Below, one piece after another: positions 22,724 to 34,229 of a stretch of DNA of 64,000 nucleotides. Positions within the stretch are counted from its first letter, which is position 1; each line of letters opens with the position of its first letter. The DNA is taken from NCBI GenBank assembly GCA_000827325.1, contig KN832877.1:62001-126000 (forward strand), given 5' to 3'. Under the pieces are notes generated by a model. The model made no database searches, had not been told where the DNA came from, and saw only the letters and a list, made by a program, of their open reading frames with translations. Origin of the DNA: Oidiodendron maius Zn. Taxonomy: Eukaryota; Ascomycota; Leotiomycetes; Myxotrichaceae. The position numbers and the translations under genes were made by a program.

Positions 22724-24869
22724 ATGATGCGATCAATTTGGATTCTGACAACCGTTTTGACCCTTTTAGGCCATGTAAGAGCCACTGACATAAACCATAC
22801 GCTCCTCCCTGTCATAAGTCATGGAGACGTTCCCGTCAACTGCGATCCTGAATTCTTCGAAATGACAGAGAAGAATCTCAAGGAATCGAAGAGCGACGAG
22901 TTTTATCGAGAGTTCATCGTAGAAGAAGCGAAAAAGCATCCTGAAGACTATACCCGACTGGGAGAAGTTTCTTTTTTTGCACACCACGCATTTAATGGGC
23001 TCGATGTTCGTTGCGGCAGTCATTTGAGGGGCTGTTCTGGTATTCCTACATGTCGGGAAGTCCTGGATCATGTACAACGCCATGGCGGTGATAGGGACAA
23101 AGCCCGCAAAATTTATTTCTCCATCAAGAAGATCGAGTTTATTGTCGACACAATATTCTGGTTTCATGTAAGTTTGTTCCTAGATCCTATACACTTGCTC
23201 AATTAACAACTATCAGCGTGCCTCAGCCATCATCGAGCATCATGCCAGTCTCGTGAGCGATATAATTATGAAAGAATTCGCTCCCAAAAGACATATGGTA
23301 GCCAGTGACAACTGCAAAGCAGTCAAAGCAAGCTTCAACGCTGTTGCCTCCATTACAAAAACTTTTGAGACCGTTGTTTCGCCCTCCCCCGATAACTTTT
23401 CTGTTGCTTCTATTTTCTCTTTGGCCATGAAACTTGTCGATGGCTTTGGAGCGCAGGGGAAGGATCATGTCGACAATATACTACTTGAGAAAGCCATCCA
23501 TGATGTCATTGAATTTCCCGAGCTTGAGGGCCGCAAAACTGCTGTAGAAAAGCTGTGCGATGTGGAGGTTAAACGAGTGTCTGCCGACGAAAAGAAGAGC
23601 CAGCACGGCAAAGGCCCAAAGCCTGAAGAGCTCTCGCATCAGAGTGATATATTGAAAAAGCATATCATCAGAGTAACATCTTCCGTTCGCGAAACAGTAT
23701 CGAATATCTTAAGTATCATAGTTTCTGGTAATACCACTGCCCGCCCCGGGTTCAGCTATCTGCATGAACTCATGTCTAGAAACGACTGGTCTGATAATGC
23801 TCGACGGCTGTATGAATCCTTCGACGAAAAGTAAGTATGATATACCTTTAAGGGATAATTTACTGACTTGTAAAGACGCATCACTCGTATTTTCGAGGAT
23901 AGTTTGATGAGCAGTATTTGGGAAGATGGGAAGTGTTACCAGAAATGTGTTTGCAAGACGGATGGCTCTGCATGGAATTTCTGCGACACGCGAAGTAATA
24001 ATGCTGCAGCAAAATTCCGGTACTGTCCAGATGATTGCGCGTGTCAGCTTCAATGCCTGTCATCGAATATGGATGGCAGGAAAAATGAGGTTGAGCTCAT
24101 AGGCCTCGAACAATTGGAATCATGGGATGTTGACTTCAGGGATATCCTCATCAAGTCTTACCATCAGTATCGCGAAAATGGTCCCGGCTTGGAGAAAAGC
24201 GACAGAGGCTTACTGTACAAGTCACATAGCGAGTTGTTTGAGCTTCCCACTTGTGTCTCCTACCAACTTGACATGGGGGATTTAAAAGAGACTGGGCGGC
24301 ACAACAATCACTTCCCATGTACATGTGGTGACTGGAGATCGAACGAAACCCAGATCTTTATGAGGCAGCTAGGATTCGGAATGTTCCAACCGGGCTACAA
24401 AACCGACCAGGCGAAAGAACTGTTGACGCGTGATTGCCCAGCGGTAAGCGTCTTTTCTACCTTCAAGACCAAATTCTTAACGTAGCGACTAACCGTCCAT
24501 CAGGTTCTCACCAAAGCGAGACTTAAGCCCTTCAATCGGTTCCTCGCGCTATGCGAGCTAGGCGTGCGATGGCCACACCACAACGATAGAAAGGATTCCC
24601 ATGGCGCCATCAAGCGGCCGGAGAGGCACCGCGTGCACCACAACATGATCGACTCGCACTGCCGGAAGCTTAAGAAGGAGACGGAGGGCATGACGGAGGA
24701 AGAGGCTAACTTCCACTTCTGTATCATGTCCAAGACAGCACAGGAGGTGTTCGACAGCGAGCTCTCACACGTCAGTGGTGGAGGCCTCCTGCGACCTGTC
24801 GTGGCTTCTATGCTGATCCCAGATGGGGGGGATCATAGGCATTTGTGCAAGCAGTATCTGCACTATTAA
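22724..24869 (+). CDS. Secreted cysteine-rich protein A, unrecognised family
   Basis: Four exons, 22724-23167, 23217-23830, 23876-24443 and 24504-24869, give 663 residues; introns of 49, 45 and 60 bp have phases 0, 2 and 0. The N-terminus (MMRSIWILTTVLTLLGHVRA) is a signal peptide. The central part is helical. Exon 3 carries eight cysteines within about 45 residues (KCYQKCVCK ... FRYCPDDCACQLQC), then LPTCVSY and CTCGDWRSNETQIFMRQLGF; exon 4 begins VLTKARLKPFNRFLALCELG. The same plan, motif order and intron phases occur in the gene at 37769-40385, so the two are paralogs. I do not recognise a known domain, catalytic motif, anchor or transmembrane segment; a secreted or cell-surface role is inferred only from the signal peptide and cysteines. 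Confidence 0.85.
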
Positions 24870-27338
24870 GAGATGGGGATTTGGTCACGTCTGAGGTCGA
24901 GTGTGTAAGGTAGTACGGTGGTAAATAGTGGTATGCAGCTTTGAAGTTAGGCAAGGAAAGGTGGAGGGAAAAGGGGAAGAAGGGGGGGGGGCGGGGGGCA
25001 GTAGTAGCTTTATACTGTTAAAAAGTTTGTATCGCTATTTTGGCTTTCGCTTTGAAGCATGATATTTGATTCTATAACATCTGATTTCTAGAATTTGAGG
25101 ATTTATTCTTCGCCGTGAGGTTTGGTATTTAAGCCCGATGATTTGACATTTTACTTCTAGTCAATTGTAAGGCCGATCACTCAGTTGAGAGTTCCCTTAG
25201 ATTACGCGGCTTGGAGAGCGTAATTCAGGCAAACGTCTATACTTGCCCTACCACTGATATAGCAATATATTTACAGAGCCTACCTCAGTGGTATACAATC
25301 TCAATGGCAAAAATTCACGATATTAGAGGCCATATTCTCATCTAGCACTTCCATGGCTTGGCACACACGTGACTTACCCCTCCTTCAAGTTGGGCCGCCA
25401 TAACAAGACCAGCTTTTCTGGGGGCTGAGAATAAACAAAACAAGGCCCGCATCACGGCCAGGGGAAGAGAGGCATGGGATAAACATGGTCACATTCAAGG
25501 CCATGGCTCGAACCCTGCGCCGGCAGTGGTTGCGCCTGTCTCGCACGTCCTCTAAGCGCTGTGAGAGGAGGGATGGCGTGCATCATCTGCCCACACCTGG
25601 GAGTGCGTTCAGTACGTCAGGTAGGAAGAGGCACGAAATATGACGTTGCAGGAGGATGATTTACACTCTCCATTTTCGTCCTCATCAGAGTACTTTGTAC
25701 GACGTCGTAGTTGGGTCCGTTGTTCCTGCTACTGTGCCTGTTGGCCACGACGATATTCATGCGGGGAAGGCATCCGGGACGGGCCCGTCGCCGAAGAGAC
25801 CTGTTGATAGAAAGGACCCTGAATGGCGCGAGGCTCTGGGCACGGATGATGTGGATATCGTGATCCGCATGCTGCTATTGGACTGGAGGCACAGAACGGG
25901 CGAGACAACGCTCGCCAGGTGGTCGAGTGGAATGGGCACGCGGATGTGCGCACGCCTGTCTGGGGCGATCAAAGGTCAGGGAATCAAGTGGACGAGGGAT
26001 TTCAGGGTGGGAGAGAAAGGCGCATATGTCGCAGTTGCAGCGCCAGGCACCAGAGAAATGGATTGGGGAGGGATTGTGATCTTGCGGAATGCATTGCAGA
26101 CGAAACGAGGGGCGAGAGGACGGAGGGCGAGAGAGGATGGAAGGTGCAGGGCGTTCGGTGTCCCTCGAAGTTCTCTCGACGATGGGCGCAGGAGGGCGTC
26201 GACTCTCTCCATCCTCTGCTCTTACTCTGGCCAGGCTTGAGGGAGCCTCTCTGGCCATAATGCCCTCCCGCAGCGCGGCCTGCTGTTGGTCCTGGGCAGC
26301 TAGGCCGTCTCAGCCGTTGCCACTTGTGCCGAGTCGATTGCATTGGACATGCGCCTCTGGGTGCGGTCAAAGAATTCACGCCCCGGGTCGCAGAGGAGGC
26401 TGCGTCGGACTGGTTCGTCCCCTTGCCACGGGCGTACCTCGTAGAGGGGGGCAATCGCATCGGCTGTCCTCACCTCATCACAGTATGTATGCGTGCACAG
26501 TAATCGCGGGCGAATGCTCCTCCAGTCAATCGAGAATTCCCCATCTGTAGCGGCGGCTCGGGCGCCCACCATGCCCTTATTTCCCTCTCTCTCTCCATTC
26601 CCCAGGAACTGCTTAACTCTGCGTGTTGTCCCTTTCACTCGTGGGTCTGTCCATTCTGGGTCTCGATTGTACATGTGGAGCGTTCCCCCCTCTCCGCCCC
26701 CCACTTCACCGCCAGTCGTCGTCGTGGCGCTGGAGGACATCGATCAACCCGCGTCCCCATTCTCGCACCTCTCGCCCTCACCTCCTCTCCCTCTCTCTCT
26801 CTCCGTCTCTCCTGCTGTTGAGGGCAGCCTTTTCAGCATTGCTACGGACTGGCCGACAAGCACCTGTCTTGCGAAAAGTCCCGGCACCGCCCAAAACGGA
26901 CATTACCACTTGTTGTATCGCCTGTTGCGGCTTCGCCTCGCCTTGTTTGCCTCAGCACCAACGTACCACGAGGCATCACTCTAGGGAACATCCGGGGATC
27001 CAGGAACACCTCCATCTCGCCACTAGACAGCCAGAGACCGCAACTATTACCAGCTGCCATCCTCCCGCTCATTCGTGCCATTGCTACATGGTCTGGCTCC
27101 TTCATTCCTTTTGCTTAATCATCCAGACAACGCCATCGATGCCTAAGTGTTCACGTCCAGCCACCACCACCGGCCATTCAGTCTCGCTCACCACGACCAC
27201 CGCGTCTACTTTTCATCGCCTCTGCAATGAAATAGCCCCTCTGCGGTCTCGCAAGCTGACGAGCAGTACCTAATATCCACAAACCACCAACCACCAACCG
27301 CCACCCGTTACCCTGGCCCGGTTGTGTGCCCATGAACG
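24870..27338. other. Long intergenic, GC-rich
   Basis: 2.5 kb. A G-run of 9 plus 6 lies near 24983-24998. From 25.65 to 26.75 kb both strands carry ATG-started frames of up to 194 codons (25656-26240 plus, 26300-26740 minus) that overlap each other, have odd composition and no motif; I do not call them. Pyrimidine-rich stretches (26570-26815) lead toward the DnaJ gene. Confidence 0.45.
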
Positions 27339-29279
27339 ATGGCGCTCAACCTCCCACCTGATCCGTACCAGGCGCTGGGTGTCTCGAAAGATGCCAAGCT
27401 GCCCGAGATCCGAAGTGCCCATCGAAAACTGGTCCTGAAGTGCCATCCAGACAAGGTGCAGGACGCCACTCTGAAGGCCCAGAAACAGGATGAGTTCCAG
27501 AAGGTCCAACAAGCGTACGAGCTGTTGAGCGATGAGACTCGGAGGTTACAGTATGATGAACAGGTCAAGCTGTTCGAGTTGAGGAAGGAGATGGGACGAG
27601 GCGTCCCGACGCCTAGGAGCAACCCATTCGAGTTCGAGGTGCGAACCGCAGAACCACGCACTACCTCCTACGCTACTCGATCAAGGGGCCCGCCTCCTCC
27701 CAAAATATATACTACGCAGTCTCCTCCGAAGGCGTATGAAATACCCAAGTATGATGACGTCTACGACAAGCCACCGCGATCAGCGAAGAAGTCGTCAAGC
27801 TACGAAGCCTCGGAGCGGAAACGTGACGAGGAGAGGCAGCGGGAGATTCGGAAGCGCGACGAGGAAGATAGAGAGAGACAGAAATTGGAAAAGGAGAAGA
27901 GGCGTGCTGCGCACGGCGACAGGAAGAAGACCCGAGATAAGGAGAAGAGGAGAGAGACGGAGGAGAAGCGAACGCGGACCTACCGGCCCTATCTCGAGGA
28001 GGATTCAGATGACGAGCCGCCGTCCACTCGAGAAAAGAAAGCGACTAGGGAAAGGCGTCGCTCGGAGGAGGAGATTCATTTTCGGAATGAGAGCCCCAGA
28101 GTAGCGGCCTCTCCAAGGATCGTTCCACTCACACCGAAGTGGGATGGCCATAAGGACAGTGCCTTGGAATATATGCAGGCTGCGCGCTCGAAGGTGCCAG
28201 ATGACGGGTTTCGCCCGCCAGCATTACGACGTGGTGGAACCTTTGCTGGCCCCGAAACGTCGTACAGTGTGCGGTACACGACTGCAAAGCCAAGTCTCAG
28301 CCTGAGTGACGATGAGACGCCTCGTCGGTCGTCCTTTCGACGACGAGCCTCAGAGACTCCGCAAACACGCTCCCGAGAGACAACGAGGAAGGAGAAAGAA
28401 TCCTCCAAGAGATCTTCATCAACGCGGAAAGTCAACCCTGAGATCGTTGAGCCGCCGTCCCCACCCCCTATGCTGAAGACTCCGAAGTTCAAGACTCATA
28501 CTTCCGCACCGCCTGTCTCGCCTGAATTCATCGGCAAGCCCGTTCGCTCCAAAACCGAGTATTCTCGAAAAGACAAGGATCCTTCCATTCCTCCACTTGC
28601 TCGTGCTTCCACCTTCCACGGAGACAGAGAGCGAGAAGGGAGTAAGCTGAGGAACAATATACAGTACGAGTCTCCAGTATCTGATGATGAGGGACCTACC
28701 TATGCATCCCCCAGAGGTTCCCGCAGCCCTCCCCAGCCTCAGCGTAACTCCCGGAGTCCGCCACGAGTGCAACGTGTCTCTAGTCCTCGTCGGCGCGAAC
28801 CCCCAGAACAACAAACACGCTACAGCATCAATCAGGGTAATGCTGTGCCCAAAACTCCCTTGACTCGCCATCGTGCAGAGATGCGCAGCCTTAATGATGA
28901 CGATTACCCGCAGCGTGATCGCAGCGAGTCGCCTCGAGGAAGTCGAAATAAAGAGCGAACCCCTGTGACCGGCGGCAGTTCCCGTCAAACGCCACAACGG
29001 TCGTCATCACAGATGTACTACCCGCCAGGAGAACCACCAATTGGCCTCACCACACGCCCTAAGTTGTCAAGAGAGCATGGGAGCGGCGGTAGCCGAGGAC
29101 TCTTTGGAGAGGTGGCAACAGATATGAGAGATGTGAGATTTTCTCCAGCTTATAGAGAAGAAGATATCCGGTATAGCCCACACGCGGGTGTGGATACTTT
29201 CCGCCGAGGCAGTGAACCGGGTCACCGCGACGCATATACTTCTCCTCGCAGTGGCCGTTCAGGAGAACTTTATGTTTAG
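27339..29279 (+). CDS. DnaJ-domain protein with long charged tail
   Basis: A single-exon protein of 646 residues. The J-domain occupies about 8-78: DPYQALGVSKDAK, the HPD triad at 36-38 (LKCHPDKVQD) and FQKVQQAYELLSDETRRLQYD. J-domains stimulate the ATPase of Hsp70 partners. There is no Gly/Phe or zinc-finger region, so it is a class III J-protein. Residues 155-245 are a run of Lys/Arg/Glu likely to form a long charged helix, and the rest is Ser/Pro/Arg-rich with many SPR and RSP motifs recalling RS-type nuclear proteins. The Hsp70 partner and location are unknown; nuclear localisation is an inference from the basic tail. Confidence 0.92.
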   Translation: MALNLPPDPYQALGVSKDAKLPEIRSAHRKLVLKCHPDKVQDATLKAQKQDEFQKVQQAYELLSDETRRLQYDEQVKLFELRKEMGRGVPTPRSNPFEFEVRTAEPRTTSYATRSRGPPPPKIYTTQSPPKAYEIPKYDDVYDKPPRSAKKSSSYEASERKRDEERQREIRKRDEEDRERQKLEKEKRRAAHGDRKKTRDKEKRRETEEKRTRTYRPYLEEDSDDEPPSTREKKATRERRRSEEEIHFRNESPRVAASPRIVPLTPKWDGHKDSALEYMQAARSKVPDDGFRPPALRRGGTFAGPETSYSVRYTTAKPSLSLSDDETPRRSSFRRRASETPQTRSRETTRKEKESSKRSSSTRKVNPEIVEPPSPPPMLKTPKFKTHTSAPPVSPEFIGKPVRSKTEYSRKDKDPSIPPLARASTFHGDREREGSKLRNNIQYESPVSDDEGPTYASPRGSRSPPQPQRNSRSPPRVQRVSSPRRREPPEQQTRYSINQGNAVPKTPLTRHRAEMRSLNDDDYPQRDRSESPRGSRNKERTPVTGGSSRQTPQRSSSQMYYPPGEPPIGLTTRPKLSREHGSGGSRGLFGEVATDMRDVRFSPAYREEDIRYSPHAGVDTFRRGSEPGHRDAYTSPRSGRSGELYV

Positions 29280-30917
29280 TGATGGCCTCTTGCTGTCTAA
29301 TTCGGAACGAGTTTCATATTGTCCCATTCTTGTACCGTATTACGAAAACGATGATTTAACGACAGACGAATGACCAGAATCACTCATTACACACGAGATT
29401 ATGAGATGTGCACGAGCACAGTGATACAGGCGGCGCAGGCAACGGAGCCGGACCAACGAATCCGAGGAGACAGTCCTTTTTTTGTTCTTTCACGCATTGC
29501 TCTTCGCTCCATATCTGTCGCTACAATCACGTTAATTGCTTTTATCTTATTGTTGTACTTTATCCTACGCTCCTTTTCTGAATCGGAGCGGTGGTGGCAT
29601 GCATGGGGTCTGGGAGGAGATGGCTGTTACGTGTAGTAGGGAAGGTTGGAGTTGACAGGAAGCATCACTCTGGTTTAATGAGATATCGCGATACATGCAT
29701 GACTCGAGAGGGTTGGAGCATAGCTTGGTGCACGATAACTTTGAATGACTGATATTTGATGACCCAGCCCCCTTCTCTCCTGCTCGTGACTCCGAGTACT
29801 GTGCAAGCGCAACCCTCACCTGTCTGGACTGCGTCGGTGAAGGTACGAAGATGCCAAGGAGTGCTATGTGACCGGAGCAGTAATTTTCTTTGTTCAGCGT
29901 ATTATGCTTGAGAAGTGATTTCTACTAGCTGCGACATGGTATCCCATCGTCTTGACTCTTTCTTTGATAGTGCACTCCTATCCGCTCAATTTTGTTTCAT
30001 GCTTGTGTGCTAAATGTATTGCTGTTGGGGGTGTATATCTACAGATGTATTAATTTTTGTTTTCGATACCTGGAGTTGGTTTCATTTGGCGCAGATGATT
30101 ATTGCTATGTGTTATACGAGTATAAAATAATGAACTACTAATGCCAGGATAGTGTCTCCTATCAGCATAGGGGACTTTGAACTCTGCAATGTGGGTAAGA
30201 CACTGCAGCTGGTGCGAGCCGTTGCGACTGGGTTCGATGCTTTTCTGGAATGACGTGGTGACCTAAAGCTCTTCTTTCCTTTGGGGTATTGAACAAGATT
30301 TTTAGCAGGCGTGAAATTGGATATATTGCTTTTGCGGTAATGATATTGTGGGTGTTTAACTATCTTCCGACTGCTCAAGTATATTGCTAGCGGAAGCACT
30401 CACCTCGCTTGAACCCCTTTTCTCTAACAGCATTCGTCAACGATTCTCGTGACTCTCATTGGCTGCAAAGTGTCCAACGTCTTCATTTTAGACGGTCGTT
30501 GATTTGATTGGCTAGATATAACTGTCTTTATTTTTTGCATTCCATCAACAATTCACCACTCTCAGGTATCACCTAGCCGTCGTCGCGTATATCACTGAGC
30601 GAGACGCGCTTGGCCAGTGTCAGGCGTCACCTAGCTGTCGTAGCGTATATCACTGAGCGAGACGCGTAGAAATATCCATCCATCTTCTTCTTCTTCCTAT
30701 CGAAAGCTGCAACTCTTCTCTCAGTGCGTAAGAAAGACGTCCCTTGGAAACAAATCATCCTCGTCCAGAGACGAACTGTGAACAGCAACTTCTCATTCCA
30801 ACAACTTCTTCAATATCCATTGTTGGTTCGTCTGTTGCCAGGGACTATCGTCATTCAGAATCACCTTCAAACTCACAGCTGAAGTCATATACAACGGACC
30901 CCCATCGTCTGAACAAG
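29280..30917. other. Intergenic
   Basis: 1.6 kb of low-coding DNA between two co-oriented genes. It contains the 3' region of the DnaJ gene and the leader of the next. A tandem duplication sits at 30562-30666. Confidence 0.5.
30562..30666 (+). repeat. Two 47 bp direct repeats in promoter
   Basis: Copies at 30562-30608 and 30620-30666 (period 58, 11 bp linker) match at 43 of 47 positions. Shared core: GCGTATATCACTGAGCGAGA. They lie 252-356 bp upstream of the cyclotransferase-like start codon. Confidence 0.9.
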
Positions 30918-32180
30918 ATGTCTTTAGAACAGTCTTCAGCTATGCCCGTGCGCATCGTCCTCCACCTGGCACCCACGCCTACTCCCCCTACACCAGGCAA
31001 GCCCGTGTCCTCTTCTGGAACGGATGTCCAGAAGATCGAAGAGAAAGACAAAGACAATAAAGATCCTATGAAGAACGAGAAGAGTGAGAAAAAAGGTACA
31101 AAGAATCCAATAAAGAACGATAAAAATGATAAGAGAGATCCTACGAGAAATGAGAAGAATGGGAAGAAGGATGAGGATGGCAAGAAGAGCCAACAGCAGT
31201 TGGGCACGACCAAGCCAAATGGAATCATTAAAACAACCAAGCAGCCACCACCACGAACTGTCAAATACAGAATGCGAGACTACTTGGCTCTCAGAAAAGA
31301 GAGGGCTGAGCAAGAAGCCCGAAAGCCGAAGATCTCTGATCTCACCACTGAGCACTTGGAACCACCATTCAAGCGGTTCTGGGCCGACGTTCCAGCTACT
31401 ACTACTACGCAGAGCAATGGGTGCGGGGACGGATCGGCGGCATTTGCGGAGACCGGCATCCTGGTTTCTCCGGCACCAACTTATCCCCAAGTCCCGATCC
31501 CGTTGCTTCCAAGCTCGGCATCCATCTCCAACGGCTATCGCTCCATACCCGCTACCCGTGGCAAATCCGTTCCCGAAACCGACAGCATGTCGACCACTCC
31601 TGACTCGGATACAGTTATGGCAAACGCGAACGATCCCGAAGCTAGAGTCTACTACTTCGCCTACGGCACCGATCTCAGTATCACCACCATGGTGAAGATG
31701 TACCCCGGCACCAGATATGTTGCTCCGGCCACCCTGCCCAACTACCAGTGGTTCATCGGCTCCCGCAACATGCCCATCATCACGCCTTCCACGACTGAGA
31801 AAGTGAATGGTATCCTTTATAAGATCCCAAATAAACATGTCGCCAAACTCACGGCCTGTGCACAAAAGAACGCGTCCGCCATTCCAGCCCATCTCACTGT
31901 CGATCTGTTTGTTGATACTACTAAGACGCCCGCGAATGCCGGCTGGGGCTTCGGTTGCATGGGTCCGAACATCCCGGGTCAGCACGAGGCACTGGTGTTT
32001 GTAGCCGGAGGGCCGGAGACTAAGGGTGAATTGAAGGGAGAGGAGGGCGACAAAGTGATCCTGGGGATGAATAGGGGCATTTTCGAGGCGAAGGTTCATG
32101 GCTTGAATTCGGAGTGGTCGGATCAGGTTCTGAGAAAGTGGATTCCGTATCCGAAAAGTCCGGTAGGAGTCTGGCGTTAG
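30918..32180 (+). CDS. Gamma-glutamylcyclotransferase-like protein
   Basis: A single-exon protein of 420 residues from the first ATG (30918); the frame extends upstream without ATG. Residues 36-100 are Lys/Asp/Asn-rich with repeated (K)NEK(K) units (EKDKDNKDPMKNEKSEKKG). A second disordered part runs to about 240. The C-terminal domain starts VYYFAYGTDLS (244-254), the glycine-rich loop of the GGCT fold (usually YGSNL), and continues YPGTRYVAPATLPNYQWFI and VNGILYKIPNKHVAKL. GGCT enzymes cyclise gamma-glutamyl peptides to 5-oxoproline. Where the family normally has an LDxxEG segment with the acid/base Glu, this protein has LTACAQKNAS, so catalysis is doubtful. The fold is well supported, the activity is not. 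Confidence 0.82.
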   Translation: MSLEQSSAMPVRIVLHLAPTPTPPTPGKPVSSSGTDVQKIEEKDKDNKDPMKNEKSEKKGTKNPIKNDKNDKRDPTRNEKNGKKDEDGKKSQQQLGTTKPNGIIKTTKQPPPRTVKYRMRDYLALRKERAEQEARKPKISDLTTEHLEPPFKRFWADVPATTTTQSNGCGDGSAAFAETGILVSPAPTYPQVPIPLLPSSASISNGYRSIPATRGKSVPETDSMSTTPDSDTVMANANDPEARVYYFAYGTDLSITTMVKMYPGTRYVAPATLPNYQWFIGSRNMPIITPSTTEKVNGILYKIPNKHVAKLTACAQKNASAIPAHLTVDLFVDTTKTPANAGWGFGCMGPNIPGQHEALVFVAGGPETKGELKGEEGDKVILGMNRGIFEAKVHGLNSEWSDQVLRKWIPYPKSPVGVWR

Positions 32181-32475
32181 AGAGAGTTCACAATTGCCAT
32201 GCTGTCACGACTGGATGGTGCTTTAGACACGTGGATTAGTTTGAGAGGGCTTGATTTTGCGGTTCATGGAGCTTTGTGGCGTTGAAGTTACAAGTGCATA
32301 GCAAACCGGCGTTTACTTGTGCTAGGCGGGCATAAATAGAGCAGAACGAGCATAAGATTTTAAGTCTAGGCTGCATCGAACAGTACATCGAGAATAACAA
32401 GGAGTTAAGATGACGAAGAAAGGAGAGGCATGATTCATAGTCTAATTACACATTTGTACATTGTGATTTCCTCCT

Positions 32476-34229
32476 CTAACATAGAACGTAGAGCGAACAG
32501 ATGAGACTAAGCCCTAGAATCATGGAGCACCAGAAGCAAACATTGTTCAAGACGCGCTTGCCCTTGACCCACTTTGTACGCTGTATCATCACAATCGGCA
32601 GCTGGCTCATCTGTGCCAAGAATCCGTACCCGCGGATCTTCTTCGTGATGCAGGCCATGACAATCTCGTGGCCGATGGCGCTGATTAGGAATGTGATGAG
32701 GGTCGCCATAGGGCGTCCAATGTGCGGGCGTGATGCTGAGTAGACGTGTCTGCGGAAGAAGTGGTGAACTGGAATATTCCACTCCCGGGAGAACTCAAGC
32801 CAATCTGTGGAGTTCCACCAGTCAGAGTAGAAGCGCCGATCCGCGAAGCAGGTGATTTCCGCAAACGCGCCGAGGACGTACTCGAAAATCACGAGGAAGA
32901 CAAGTAGGAAGGTGATCATGAAGGGGAATAGTAGCATGGATATGGACTCTGCGAGGACGAGAGCCGTTTCGGAGAAGGTGTGAACTGTTTCGAGTCGTAC
33001 AGCCGACTCAGTGAGGACTGGGAGGATGAACTCCTCTGATGTAATTGTAAGGAGGAAGATGCAGCCAAAAACGGCTAGGATTTTGTATCCAAGTTCTGAC
33101 CAAACAATGTTCTTCGTCCGAGGGTATTCGAGCTCGTAGCAAAGCGTGGGACAAAATATGAAATCGACATAATTATACAACGTGAGATTCTTCGGGTAGG
33201 TCACGGATCCCATTGGGGACGTCAGCTCCATTGCAAGGTCTTCTCGCAGCTGGCAGAGCTGCGAGTTTTCATCCGAGTCACTCTTGTCCATCTCTTTCTC
33301 TCCCAATAGTGGTATATCTCTGGCAGAGGGGTACAGATACACAGGGGCTTTGGATGCTGTAGAGGGTTCGTCCAGGGCACGGAGTCGGCGTTCTGTCTCG
33401 CTGAGGTGACCATTATAGAAGGAATATGAGTGCATCTTCATAAGGAGAACCAAAATATGGAGGGTCAGAAAGACCTGTGCAGTCCAAGTCCAGTCACGAA
33501 GAAAGGGGACCCTGAGTATGTCAGTGGAAAACCATTCAAAAATGCATCTTAACTCACGCGACCCAAAATGCCAGCCATAACATCTGATAAACACTTTGTA
33601 TGGCCATGCCAGTTCTTGCCCAATGCAGTTTTGAGTTTTGTCTGAATATCCTATTGAGAGGGAGGCTGATAGCAGTGCTAGCAACCATAAGGCCATCGGC
33701 CACACCGAGTTCCCACACCTTTACGGTGAACAAGTGCCAAATCTGCACTCTCATGGGATATCCAGTATCTTTTATATTCCGTAGCATAGTCGTGATGGCC
33801 ATAATAGTGAGCGCAATCCAAAATAAAACATAGAATCCCTGGAAATCTCGATAATCGCTGGTGGGGTCGAAATGAGAGACTCTGGAGGCGTATTCAATGG
33901 TCGGGAATAGTCTTCTCCTGTGCTCTGCGCGGATCTGTTTCCTCACAGAGGAGATAGAATGAACTGAAGGAGGAGCATCCGCGGGGACAGGAGTAGATCG
34001 CCCACTGAATCAGTTAGCAGCTCCCATAAGGAAGAAAAGCAGAAACATGCCTCGTCGTGGAGCTACCATTCTCCGCCAGCTCGATGCCGCCATTGACAGA
34101 CAAGTATCCCTCTTCGCTCAATGCACGCAGGACGACTGGGTTGGAAGTCTTCACAGCACGAGGGCGGAGGATTCGGTCATGTTGGGAGTTCCCATTCCCG
34201 TTTATATGGACTTCTGCAGAGGAAGACAT
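32476..34229 (-). CDS. Sterol O-acyltransferase (MBOAT, ACAT/ARE type)
   Basis: Three exons, 34229-34051, 34004-33558 and 33511-32476, give 553 residues. The enzyme joins a fatty acyl-CoA to ergosterol to store steryl esters, in the ER membrane. Visible motifs: FYSDWWNSTDW (about 436-446, the FYxDWWN signature), REWNIPVHHFFRRHVY and the catalytic His in SAIGHEIVMAC (His about 490), among eight or more hydrophobic segments. The cytosolic N-terminus ends with GRSTPVP and RKQIRAEHRRRLFPT. Frame requires that intron 1 (34050-34005) uses a GC donor (AG|GCATGT), joining to SGRSTPVP; intron 2 (33557-33512) is GT-AG. It is head to head with AP-1 gamma. Confidence 0.94.

Noticed and set aside
24983-24998. 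G-rich run (G9-C-G6)
   Set aside because: A simple homopolymer-like tract, prone to sequencing error; no sign of a functional quadruplex array.
25495-25525. Sequence resembling a tRNA T-arm (GGGTTCGAGCC on the minus strand)
   Set aside because: The flanking bases do not form a T stem, and no acceptor or anticodon arm can be folded.
25656-26740. ATG-started frames on both strands (194 aa plus, 146 aa minus)
   Set aside because: They overlap each other in GC-rich DNA, have biased composition and no recognisable motif or signal peptide.
30936-32099. 387-codon antisense frame opposite the cyclotransferase-like gene
   Set aside because: It mirrors a better frame with a recognisable domain, and no motif is seen in the antisense translation.
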